64,000 nt of DNA from Symmetrospora coprosmae. Taxonomy: Eukaryota > Basidiomycota > Cystobasidiomycetes > Symmetrosporaceae. How positions within the stretch are numbered: the first letter of the stretch is position 1; each line of letters starts with the position of its first letter. The stretch is from NCBI GenBank assembly GCA_008802785.1, contig VUYT01000013.1:372001-436000 (forward strand). The letters run 5' to 3'. The notes under the pieces are model-generated. The model was given only the letters and a program-made list of their open reading frames with translations, was not told the origin of the DNA and made no database searches. Position numbers and translations under genes: made by a program. This document shows, piece after piece, positions 33,301 through 44,009 of the stretch.

Positions 33301-35272
33301 AGTAGACCGCTGGATGCGGCCAGTAGCGTGAGGGTCGTTGCATCTTGCTGGCCGGCACCAATGAGACGGTCCTTGATCGAATTACGGAGTGCAATCTCCT
33401 CTTCGAGGTGCGCTACGTCGGATCAAGGAAAGCGATTTCAGCGCAGCTGCGCGCCCCGGCAATCTTATGCGATTCATCGGATTACTTACAGGCCTGTGTG
33501 GTGACCAGGCAGACGACTTCTGGAAAGACGATGAAGGCCAGCTCTGTGTCCGCAGAGGAGACAAACAGTTTTGGCGCACACAGAGGAGTAGGATTGGGTT
33601 CCTGGGGATGCAAACGCATAAGCGGGCTGTGACAGGCCGGTCATGATCAAACGATAGAGCCTCACGTGGCTATATGACAGCAGCTTCGAGTGCTCGACTG
33701 TGAACCCGCTGCCAAGGGCTACTAGGGCATACTCTGTCCGACCAGTGCGCGTAGACTTGTGCTGTTCGCGGATAGATAGGAAGGACACTAGAAGCAGAAC
33801 AGTGTCCGCTCTGGGGAAGCACGCGGGTATGGCTGCGTTAGCATTGTTGTGAGGCTGTAAAGACCGCATGTGTGAGCGATTGACACGGCCATCACGCACG
33901 AGGTAGCTTTGGCGTCCACAATCTCTGGTTGCAGCATCTGCGATGGCGGTAGGTCAAGCAGGTCGAAGAGGGTCTCCCGCAGGAGCTCGTACACGTCCAT
34001 TTCGCCAATGAACTGTTCCGTAGCGTCGCTGACACGCCATGACTGGACTGCTCGGTCCTGCACGGCGAATACTACGCTCCCTTCGTCGCGACCTTTGCCG
34101 CGCGAGCCGTCTGACGGCGCTCGCGCACTCGTGACCGCGAGGATGCCTGCTCGGGGATCTGCGCTGGCTCCGCCAAACAGGCCGCCCACTCGAGCGAGCA
34201 TGCCGCGGGATCTAGAAAGCAGAGAGACCTGGATGTGTGCCTGGCTGCCGCTGGATGCGGCGAGCACTTGCACCGAGAACAGCCTGGCGCCTGAGGTGCC
34301 GAGAATGTAGTGGGTGTGGGTGAGCTTATGCTGTGCGCGGACGACCTCTCCAGGCGCTATGGAGGTGGCGACTGCGCTGCTGCTGGCCGATGTCCGCTCT
34401 ACGTTACTCAGCGCTTGCGAGATGCTGCTCCAGAATTGCATCTGGCCAGCCGTGGTGACGAGCAGGAAGCCAGGTTCGCGTGCCGAGCCGCCTTGCGGGA
34501 CGAAGGCGCAGAAAGGAACTGGCGAGAAGACGGAAGCGACCAGATTGAGACCCGAGGTCGAAGAGGATGGCGCGGCTGGCACGGGAAAGATGTAACAGGT
34601 CGGCGAGGAGGTGGACGAGGCCTGCTGCACGAGGTAGGGTTCAGGGGGATGAGCATGCTGTGCCCATCGCGGGCCCTGGGTCGGACGACAGAGGAACACG
34701 GGCCTCACCTGCTGTATTGACCATGCATAGCAGCGCTGCTTCCCGACGAGGCACGCATACCCGGTCTCGTGGTCGATGAGGGCCGAGTACGGGTCCGTGT
34801 AGAAGTCTGGGAGGAGCCGCATGTCAGAGCACCGCAGCCAGAACCGTAGGTCAGTCAGCAGCAGCATCGTCAGCAGATACTCACCGCTGTCCTCGAGCAC
34901 GCGTGCCACTTCTGCAGGGAGAGCGGCTATGCCGCCGAGCACCGACACAGCGTGGCTCTCCGTCTTGAGCAGGATCCCTCGACTTTCCAACGCCTCGACG
35001 TCGTCGTCCGTCATCCCGTCTCCTCCTGCAGTGCTGTCCTCCCTCTCATCATGCCCAATATGAGAGACGCTGACTGCTCGAGCTGCCGCTGCTGCTGTCC
35101 TGCCTGCTCTCGCTGCCCGCGGTGTCGCTGCTGCGCTGGAGGCGACGAGGTTCGACAGGGACGACGAGGCAGCAGACGAGGCAATGGACGGGGCCAGCGA
35201 GGACGCCCTCGACTGAGATCGTCGGATGGCAGCAGAGGCCCGCGTGTGCGGTCGCTTGCTGCTCGCTGTCAT
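30368..35272 (-). CDS. NUP133: NUP133-type nucleoporin of the Y-complex
   Basis: A scaffold nucleoporin of the nuclear pore coat. The N-terminal propeller shows WLRCSDMRLLPDFYTDPYSA, then LIDHETGYACLVGKQRCYAW and FLLVTTAGQMQFWSSI, as in the Nup133 N-domain. The C-terminal part is an alpha-helical solenoid split over several exons: IIDLRAQLADRASRLRLLI, FQDNTLINRL-like and RQVGQLGRALEALL segments, FKSLVLLCEDAQ, IEKYGEKFAFSLYQFYLE, and the end DEVERLVGVEMQQQQQQNQE. Start ATG at 35272 gives a Ser/Ala-rich leader; stop at 30368. Exons between about 33,000 and 33,900 were followed only roughly. A short poly-Gln run lies 20 residues from the end. Confidence 0.85.
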
Positions 35273-35475
35273 GCTGCCGAGGCGGGGGCGGGGGCAATGC
35301 GAGAAGAGGAGACCCGCCAGCCAGGCACGCGAACAAAGTCGGGCAAGCAGATGAAAGTATGACGAAAAGTCCGAAGAGCGCATCGCGAGGCGGACGCTCA
35401 GTCACGCAAAGTCTCGCTAAATAGTCTGACCCGTTCAGCGCACGCAACGAGACCGGCCGCAGAGCGTCCGAACCG

Positions 35476-37014
35476 CTACCCGTGCACGACATCCCCGTTG
35501 TAGATCATCTCCTTGGCCCCGACCGAGCCCGTCCTTCCCTGCACCCCAAAGGTAATCTGCGGACCCTTCTTGAGGCCGCTCTTGACCTCTTCGAGAGCCG
35601 GCCAGCTCCTTCCGTCCGCTTTCACGAGGACCAGCTCCACCTTCGTCCCTAGCACGCGATATGATGAAGCAGCTGCATCGATGGGGCCGTACAGCGAGTA
35701 CGTCCGTGAAAAGCGCTTCCGTTGCGGGAGGACCAGATCCACTTCCAGCTCCCACTCGGAGAATGTCACAGTCGAGCGCGCCTTGTCGGCCTGCTTGCCA
35801 AAGATGGAGGCAATGACCTGCAGTGATCGTGCAGCAAAATGCGAGCAAAGCGTGTCAGCGAGTCAGAAACTTTGCTGTAGATCTGGAACCACGGGCGGAC
35901 TTGGCTCACCTGTGTCGGCGTCTGGTACATGTCGCTTCTGCACTCCACCTTCTCCTCCTCCCCTTCTGCAATCACCTTTGGCTGACCGACAAACAAGTGT
36001 CGCCCCTGCTTGCATCCCTCGATCCGCAGGAACTCGTCAAACTCGAGCACCCTCCGCTTGCAACATGCGTACCCTTTCGAGCCCTCGTGGAAGATGGCAG
36101 GAAGCGGGTGGTAGGTGCACTCGGAGTCGGTCCGCTCGCTATCCTTCTGGAACGCCTTGCGACATGCTTGACGCTTGCAAGTCGTCCCCTCTGCGATGAC
36201 CGCGTCTGCAGGATCTTGCTCTTCAAGCAGAACAGCGGGTGCGGAGGCGGATGGAGTGGACGCGTCCGGAGCGCCCGCTGGGCTGGTCGGGCGAGACTTG
36301 AAGGTCTGGGGCGCTTGTGAGGGTGCGGAGAGGGCGCTCGTGCTCGCAACCACAGGTACTTCTGCCTCGCCCTGGTCCGACAGCTCAAGCTGGGACATCC
36401 GGTCTTGCACATTGGCCGTCACAACTGGCGCTTTGACCTCGGTCTTCTCGGACGAGTGTGACCCAGAGGTGCATCCTGGGATCTTGAGGAACTCGTCAAA
36501 CGACAGGACGGGCTTGTTGGTGTCCTTGCAGCAGGTGTACGATTTGAGTCCTTCGTGAAAGAGCGGCGCGCCGGGGTGGAAGTTGCAGAGGGCAGCCGAG
36601 TTCTCAGCTGGGTCGTACTGCGCACACATGGATGTCGTACGGGGGGAGAGAGAAGGCCCAGATCAGTCAGCCATCCACTTCTTCCGCGCTGCAAGGTATC
36701 CTCTGAGGTTGATGGGAGGTCCGTCTCGATCGACTCGGGTCCGCCAGCACGGGTTTCGCTTTTGAAATCCAGGTACAGGCGTGTCCCGCCTGGTGCAGGA
36801 CAGCAGCGATAACGAGGCTGGGCGGCGTGAGAGCCATACCCTACCTGGCGTCTCTTCGCTGTGCCCGGCCCGGCCATTCTGCCCTTCTGACCGTGTGAAG
36901 CGACAAAGGGCCCTCTTTGCCCTCCAAGCGCGACCAGATCAATGCAAGAGACGGACGAGCAGCAGCAGCTCTGCTCACCGATGCGCCGCATCCGATTCGT
37001 GTGCACTTCTCCAT
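35476..37014 (-). CDS. CHORD-CS domain co-chaperone (CHORDC1/RAR1-related)
   Basis: An Hsp90-associated protein with two zinc-binding CHORD modules and a C-terminal p23-like CS domain. CHORD1 begins on exon 1 (36979-37014, 36 nt) with MEKCTRIGCGAS, which supplies the first Cys ligands, then continues after a 361-base intron as YDPAENSAALCNFHPG, LFHEGLKSYTCC, FDEFLKIPGC. CHORD2: CKRQACRKAFQ, CTYHPLPAIFHEG, GYACCKRRVLEFDEFL, EGCKQGRH. The CS domain starts around TFSEWELEVDLVLP and ends at 35476. All ligands look intact. Using the downstream ATG at 36629 would lose the first two cysteines, so 37014 is preferred. The gene is divergent from the methionine sulfoxide reductase gene. Confidence 0.92.
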
Positions 37015-37171
37015 GCTGCCTCGCTGTCCGTGTGTGCGTGTACTTGCCAGGTGGCTCCTGCTGCTGGACCGTTCCTCTTGCGTGGAGAGAAGGAAACCAC
37101 CGCGGTGCAGGCTGACAGAAACGACGACAGAGGACTCCCCTGGCCCTTATTGCTCTCGCCAATAAAGCTGC
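37015..37171. promoter_or_regulatory. Short divergent promoter, CHORD co-chaperone / fRMsr
   Basis: Only 157 bases separate two divergent start codons, so promoters and leaders overlap. A CCAAT pentamer lies at about 37159, close to the plus-strand start. The GTTCCTCTTGCGTGGAGAGAAGGAAAC stretch has loose TTC/GAA elements like a degenerate heat-shock element. I consider that weak. Confidence 0.45.
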
Positions 37172-38085
37172 ATGCAAAGTGCAAGGATGGGCTTCGACGC
37201 AGAGTACTCGTACATCCCAGCGAGCGTCACATCAAAGGACGCCTTCTACGAGCATGTCCTCGGCAACCTCGTCGCGCTCCTCGAGGATGGCTCCAACGAG
37301 AAGCAGAATTGGGTTCGTCTTGGGGATGATGCAGGCACAATCAAACTGGAAGAAGTCCCAGGGCTGAGTACTCGCATGGTCTACGCTACAAGAGGTCTCT
37401 GTCCTAGCTAGCGTGTCGAGCGTCCTCTTCAACTCGTACGCCGACTTCGGCCGGCACTTTGGCTCCGAAAAGCGCGTCAACTGGGCAGGTCAGCTTGGCA
37501 AGTCTCGTGCCTGGAGCACCCTTCACGCTGCACGCGCTCATGCCTGCGTATCCATCTATTCTTCAGGCTTCTACATGATCCCGTCGCTCTATCCCGGACC
37601 GCGCGCTTCATCATCCGCCAGCAACGGGGACAGCCGACCCGAGCACGCCGTTCCTGACCTTCCAGCCAACCTCGTCATTGGACCATATCACGGGCGGCCA
37701 GGCTGCTTGAAGATCCCGCTCACTCTCAAGCGGAAAGGAGTCTGCGCCAGTGCCTTCTTGTCACGAAAAACGTAGGGTCTTCTCGCTCACATATAGAGGG
37801 TCGTCCCTGCTGATATGACCCTCGTTTGCCCGCAGAGTTGTCGTACAGGATGTGCACGCGGTGCCTGGACACATAGCATGTGACGGCACGACCGAGTCTG
37901 AGGTTGTCGTACCGCTTGTATTGACGGCAGGTAAGCGGGCTATTCCCATCGGAGTTCTCGACATCGACTGCCAGGCGGTGGGCGCGTGGAGCGAAGAAGA
38001 TCAGCGCGGCTTGGAAGCGATAGTCAGTTGGCTCGTGCGCGAGGAAGGTGTCATAAACTGGAGTGGCGTGATGGAGCAGCTATAA
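37172..38085 (+). CDS. Free methionine-(R)-sulfoxide reductase, GAF fold
   Basis: Reduces free Met-R-sulfoxide in the cytosol. The GAF-fold sequence matches the fRMsr family: NWAGFYMI, GPYHGRPGCLKIPL, RKGVCASAFLS, VVQDVHAVPGHIACD, ESEVVVPLV, PIGVLDIDC and EDQRGLEAIV. The three catalytic cysteines (in PGCLK, KGVCA and HIACD) are present. Exon 1 ends at QNW; the exon beginning VSVLASVSSVLFNSYADFG joins it to give the family's NWV..LAN.SSLL segment. Other introns follow VNWAG and SRKT. Two in-frame ATGs exist, at 37172 and 37187; the second (MGFDAEYSYIP) fits homologues equally well. Stop at 38083-38085. Confidence 0.93.
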
Positions 38086-38852
38086 AGCTGGTACTCGTAC
38101 ACCTTGCAGGAAACCGCCGAGCCTGCTTCTCTCGAGTTCGCTAACAGCCCGTCTGCTTTGCCCCATCTCCGCTTGCGCATTGCATGCACGCGCTCGCCGT
38201 TGTCGTAACGTTGCGAGTATGCGCCATCATGGCGCTCCCGCTTTTCGCGCAACAAGATCCCGTCCCATATCGCGCTGCAGGTCCTGTCCTGCGCTATGCA
38301 GCTTGGACGGCCTGCCGCGGCCGGTTGACCCTAAGCCTCGACACTGCGATATGCCAACGGCGAGCTGATGGACGAGCGATGTCCATGAATACCTGTCACT
38401 CCGAGCTGGGAAAGCGCAGGCGCGCTCTGCCGTGCTGAAGCGAAGAAAGGGGTTCGTCGCGGTGGGTCGGCCTCGCCGCATGATCCCGATCCTGGCCGAT
38501 CATCATGCAGCAAGAGTGCTCCCAAAACTGCAAGCTTCGAATTCGAGGACCGTCCCGGCACGGCATCTTCGCAACGCATGCTTTCCCGCTGCTAGCTACA
38601 TAGCTTCTAGAGAAGCCGGCTGCGAGGCCCTCGTCGGTCGCAGCGAATGCGCTGGCTCCCTTTCGCTCGCTTATTGCTTCGGAGGCCCATCCTGGCAGCA
38701 TCCACGGCCGGCCTCTCTGGGTCTCCGGCGACCGTGCCGCTACTGGAAGTCCGTGGAGGATTGACTGAGTAGCCTCTCCCATCTTCTTGCTTTCTGCCGT
38801 CACTTCGCTGGAACCCCACTTGTAAACGAGCGCGTTGCGGAGACTGCGCAAA
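38086..38852. other. Intergenic stretch of about 770 bases
   Basis: Open frames here are short or antisense and show no conserved pattern. It most likely holds the fRMsr 3' end and the promoter of the downstream membrane-protein gene. Confidence 0.4.
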
Positions 38853-40091
38853 ATGGCTTCCACCGCCAACACGACAATGTCGAAAGCTGCCATTCAGGCT
38901 CGGGAGCGTCTGATCATCGGACCATACCTCGTCGCCGTCAATATCCAGGGCGTCTTTTACGGCATCCTGCTCGCCCAGTGGTGGTGGATCTGCGTAAAAG
39001 TCCGGAGGCGGCCGTCTGGACGGATGCACGCTTTCTTGGCTGCACTAGTCCTGCTCAACACCCTGCAGTGTGGCTGCGATATTCACGTGGGTCTGCTCTC
39101 TCGTATGAAGCTGACAAGGCCATCGTGCTTCTTGCTGAGACACGGGTCTTCTACAGCTGCTTTGGGGCGTGGTGCAAGACTTCGTCGCAACAGATATTAC
39201 ACGAAGCTCCAGAGGTGCGTGCGAGTTCTTGCTGGACTGCCGCATCGCATACACCGACAAATTTCACTGCATGCCCTGCCGTACAGTACAACCCACCTTC
39301 ATTCCCGTCATCCTCATGTACTGGATCATCCAGTGCATCAATACCGTCTTCTTTGCTCAGCGCTGCTACATCGCCACGGGCAGGAGAAGGATCATTGGCG
39401 GCATACTGGGCACCCTTGGCGGATCCTTCATTGTGACTTCTATCGTCGCCTCGGTTGTTGGGTCGATGGCCTTCCTTACTGACGGGGTCCAGCTTCCGGT
39501 GAGGTCGAATGCCGTCTGAAAAAGATCCGGGTACGGGCTAGAAGAAGCTGACACGCGTATGTGTCGCCATGTCGCAGGCCCGCAAGATTGTCATCACTGC
39601 CATCTGCTTCAACGCCTCTTCGGACATCGCCATCTCCGGTATACTGACATGGAAATTCGCGAAGGAGGAACTGATACAGTGAGTCTTCGTCGCTTTCCCA
39701 GGACGAGCCTGATGCATGACCTGATGGTACCCTCGGGTTTCGCAGCTTTCGGACAGTCGTCACCCGGATCATCACGTTCGCCCTGGCCACAACGACTGTC
39801 ACGACCTTGCTCAATATACTGCAAGCGCTCGTCCTCATTCTTGCATACAAGGTCACGACCGTTAACGTGGCCATTAGCCTGAGCCTGCCGCGCATCTCTT
39901 CGGTGTGCGTGTTCGCCAGCGTCATCGCTCGCGACCACCTCACGGAGGCTGTGCATCGGAGTCTGGGCGCTGCAGCTGTTCTAGAGTGCTTCAAAGTGGA
40001 GATGCAGAATGATTGCAGGACTGCCAATAATGGTTCTCTGCCCCCGAAAGACGGGAAGGACGCGCCCGCAGTGGGTTCAGTAAGCAGATGA
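38853..40091 (+). CDS. Multi-pass membrane protein, DUF6534-like
   Basis: A basidiomycete-type integral membrane protein with about seven predicted helices over several exons: GPYLVAVNIQGVFYGILLAQ, FLAALVLLNTLQC, FIPVILMYWIIQCINTVFFA followed by QRCYIAT, GGSFIVTSIVASVVGSMAFL, IVITAICFNASSDIAISGIL, FALATTTVTTLLNILQALVL, and VNVAISLSLPRISSVCVFAS. The layout, with QRCY after a helix and a last helix followed by a polar tail, resembles the DUF6534 family seen in large copy number in mushroom-forming fungi. No enzyme motif is present. Exon joins near 39090-39300 are uncertain. The cytosolic tail is about 50 residues, polar, and ends GKDAPAVGSVSR. Function unknown; sensing or transport are guesses. 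Confidence 0.7.
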
Positions 40092-40594
40092 GAACGCAAC
40101 GCGCTCCAACCATGAACAAGTTCAGCTGACACCCGACGTGCATACACCGGCAGGCATGCCCAGATCCTCACAGAGCGATATCGCCTCCCAGGGTACCAGC
40201 ACACGCGTACGTGTAGCCAAGACTGCTCTCCGCGGCCGTTTCGGTAGTTACAGTTGGATTGTACCAAATATGAGCAGTAGCGGTACCGTAATGCGAGCAG
40301 GCTGCATCGGGCATCCGTCAAGCCATCAAGCGAGCTCGCTCGAATATTAATAAGACGCGTCGTCGCCACCGGAGAGAGCCTCGCGCACGCGCCGCTTGCA
40401 GTCCAACACTGTTTTGCCGAACTTACCGCGGCTGATTGCGCCCCTGATCGACATGCCTTCCGCACCAGCTGATCACTGATTGAAATCATGCTGTGCTCCG
40501 AGGCTTGGCTGATCATGACAGCGAGCTCTTCACCGCTCTGCAAAACTTCGTGCTTCCTTCTTCCGCATTGCAGCAATCACAAGAGTTCAGCGTC
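40092..40594. other. Intergenic region upstream of the first GMC gene
   Basis: About 500 bases with no convincing gene. It should contain the promoter of the first GMC oxidoreductase. Confidence 0.4.
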
Positions 40595-43130
40595 ATGGTA
40601 CCTCATGCATTGACCGGCTCGACTGGCGCGCTCCTCGCCGCGTCCACAATCCTTTTTGCAAGCTTCATCGGTCTGACCGCGGCTGTTCCCAACGCGAACG
40701 GCGACGCCCTCCGGACTGCTACCAAGCACAGCAAACGTGCCGCGCCGGACCTGTCTCTGGACACAGTGTCGACTACGGAGGCTTCAGACCTCACGTCGCG
40801 CTCCTATGATTATGTCGTTGTTCGTGCTGTTCTTCCCGTACGCGAGAAGTTGCTGGCTTGGCGGTGGGTGGCTGAAGGAAACGACTGGTCCTGCAGGTCG
40901 GAGGTGGAACCGCAGGACTCGCTGTCGCAGCAAGGTTGGCCGAAGCAAACAACACGGTCGCCGTCATCGAGGCGGGCTCCTCGGGGGATGCGGTCATGGA
41001 TAGAATCTTGCCACCAGCCATCGCGTGAGTCGCGCAGCGATGGGACAGCATGCGGAGTTTGTCTGTATGCTGACACGCCATCGCCTCCGACAGCTACATC
41101 AACGGCATCGCATATCCAGGCAGTCCCTATGACTGGCAGTACTACACGTCCAACCAAACAGATCTAGGAAACCGCCCTGTCTACTGGCCGCGAGGAAAAG
41201 TGCTGGGCGGCAGCTCTGCTGTCAACGGCGTGGTAAGCTATGTCTACATTTCTGTGTGCGTGTGACGTGGCTGAGTCTCGGTACCCGCAGTACATGACCC
41301 GAGCCAGCGCAGTCGAGCACGACGTTTGGTCGCAGTTGAGCAATTCGAGCCTATGGACCTGGGAGATCATGAACGAATACTACAAGAAGCACGAGAGCTT
41401 CTCAGCACCTACTCAGAGCTTCTCTGATCGAGCAGGTGGAGTCGAAGTGGACGCGGACGCCCATGGCTACGAGGGACCCATCCACTATTCACGAGGAGGG
41501 TGAGTGCAGCCGGCATACTGTCCGCCAAAACAACGACTCTGAGCTGAAAGTCTCTATGCCATCTACACTCAGATACCTCTACGAGCAGATCGGCGAGTGG
41601 ATCCCGACTTTCGCTTCTCTAGGCGTGCCGACTGGCGATCCGGCAAGCGGAAACACCACCGGCGCCTACCTTTCGACAGGCGCGATCAAGACCGATGACC
41701 AGACGAGGAGTTACGCCCGACCCGGGTACACGCCTCGCATGCGCAACAATCTTGACATCCTCACAGGCTATCAGGTTACCCGCATCAATTTCGACCAGTC
41801 CAATGGCAGCACCACCGCTACCGGCGTCAGCTTCCAGTCTAGCCGCGATAGCCAGACATACACGGTCCAGGCCAACAACGAAGTCATTCTGTCTGCGGGA
41901 GTCATCGGCTCGCCTCGTAAGTCCCGCCAGATCCTGAAGTGTGGGTGCTGCACACACTGACACCGCTATACGCATCTCGCAGACATCCTTCAGCTGTCCG
42001 GCGTCGGACCGGCAGCTCTGCTCAATCAAGTCGGCATCGATGTTGTTCACGATCTTCCTGGGGTGGGAGCACATCTCCAGGATCACCTCTCGACCTCGGT
42101 GACCTTTACAAGCAATGCCGACGTGACTGGCGACCTTCTCTACACCAACTCGACCTTCAACTCCACCCACTGGGATCTGTGGACATCAGGACAGGGCAAC
42201 TCTTCCGTCTACTCTGCCCCGAACAACGCCATCGCCTACTTGAACATAACGACCTTGATGGGCGAAGCTGGCGCACGAGCACTCATCAGCAACGTCACGA
42301 GTCAGCTTGATGCCTACGTCGAGCAGGAGGGGCTCTCAGGTACCGTTGAGGCAGGGTACAGAGCGCTCTATCTGTCAGAGGTCGAAGCGTTCCTCGAGGG
42401 CGGCGAGGGAGCGGTGGAGTTCCTCATGGCCAACACAGGCTACGCGAATGGAGAGTCAGGCCGGACAACCACACTTCAGTTCGCCACACAACGGCCCTTC
42501 TCCCGCGGCGCCGTGCGCCTCACGTCTTCGGACCCCTTCACCATTCCGTCCATCAACCCAGGATACTTGACGCACCCTTCGGACATCGCTATCATCCGTG
42601 AAGCCATGAAGTACATTCGGAATGTGGCCTCGACTGCTCCGCTCAGCTCCGTCCTTGGTAGCGAAATTGCTCCAGGCTCCTCGAGCGTGTCGAGCGATGC
42701 CGACATCGAAAGCTTTGTCCGACGCCAGCTCAGCACCGAGTATCACCCAGCAGGATCCTGCTCGATGCTGCCGCTTGCCTATGGCGGATGTGTCGACGAC
42801 CAAGCCCGCGTCTACGGAATTAATAACCTGCGGGTAATTGACTCCAGTATCATTCCCGTTTCAACGGCTGCTCACCTTTGCTCGCCCACATACGCTCTGG
42901 CGGAGCGGGCGGTCGACCTCATTCTTGGAAACCTGCCGCCAAAGTCTGCCACCGGTAGCAACCGCACTGTCGCCTCAAGCGGTCCCTCTGGCAACGCCAC
43001 CTCTGGCATCGGCAGCAATGCCAATGCATCGCCGTCTGAGGTGGAAGCGCAAGGCGCCGCAACACAGGTCGCGGCCGTGCCATTTGCACTGGCACTATGC
43101 ATATTCTTCCTTTCGTTCACCGCTGTCTAG
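40595..43130 (+). CDS. Secreted GMC-family FAD oxidoreductase, tandem copy 1
   Basis: A glucose-methanol-choline family flavoenzyme, probably extracellular. Signal peptide (ALLAASTILFASFIGLTAAV), then a KR dibasic site (HSKRAAPD), the FAD-binding VGGGTAGLAVAARLAEAN, GMC signature 1 WPRGKVLGGSSAVNGV, and signature 2 GVIGSPHILQLSGVGPA. The catalytic His is in EYHPAGSCSML, with a second His in STAAHLCSPTYALAERA, where GMC enzymes place the partner residue. The C-terminus is Ser/Thr/Asn-rich and ends in a hydrophobic stretch (AVPFALALCIFFLSFTAV) like a GPI-anchor signal. Introns interrupt after DYVV, before SYINGIA, after AVNGV, after HYSRGG and after IGSP. The substrate (alcohol, sugar or aryl alcohol) cannot be told. 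It is close kin of the next gene. Confidence 0.9.
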
Positions 43131-44009
43131 GCTCCTATTCGCCCTTCATTCTGCTGCATATCCATAGATCACACCCCACTCTACCATGAAAGCTTGACAT
43201 CATACGGACACTCTCTGGACACTGCCAAAGGCGTGCCACATTGTAGCGAATAGTAGACGGTTGACCAATGAGCCAATGCATCTGAAGCGCTTTTTCGGAT
43301 TAGCATCTCCGCATGCCGGCCTGCGACGACACCCTCCCGCTCGACAAGTGACCAACTTACGGCCAGGATGAGAAATCGCAGGAGTGCTGGACTGCAATCA
43401 ACCAATCATCGGCTCGGCTACGAACATACTGAGCAGACTCTCGCCTGCATCAGGCTGTCACCGCAGGCCCCGAAACGCTCCCTTGCTACAGGCTGTGCCG
43501 AGAGAAGCGATGAGAGCAAGCACAGCCAGAGAGCAGCGGGGCATGCATGCCGGCACAGATTGCGTAGACAGACATTTCCACACGCATGCGAAGCCAGTCA
43601 ACTCTCGGCTGGGTCGTGCAAGTCCTCTAGCTGTGCTCAGGCAAACTTGCGCGAATGATCGAAGGGCTGGCTACTCGCTCCTTCCGAGTGATTCCCCTCT
43701 GGACCACCTATCCGGGGACATGCATGCACGGCGCGATGATATTGCAGAACAGTGCTGTGCTGTGTTTGGCAGTACTGCAGCTGAACGGTGCGCTCTCGTC
43801 GCGGTTTGCTTTGCCCTCCGGTCCGCGACTCCGCCGCGGCAACTGAAGTCCGAGTCGGCCTACCCATCGGCTTCGTGGTGCGACGGATGACAGCGACCAA
43901 AGGCTGACCTGAAATGCTTCATGGCCGGTGTCTGGCCGCTAACCACTAACAGCTCGTCCTTCTCTTCGAAATCTACTATAATATCCACACTCGCTCAAAC
44001 CACACAGAT
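43131..44009. other. Spacer between the tandem GMC genes
   Basis: About 880 bases without a recognisable gene. A TATAATA word lies near 43976, about 30 bases before the second start codon; this may be chance. The spacer should hold the promoter of copy 2. Confidence 0.4.

Noticed and set aside
39476-40576. 366-codon minus-strand frame over the membrane protein gene
   Set aside because: Antisense to the helical membrane protein and its flank, Arg/Ser/Cys-rich, no conserved pattern.
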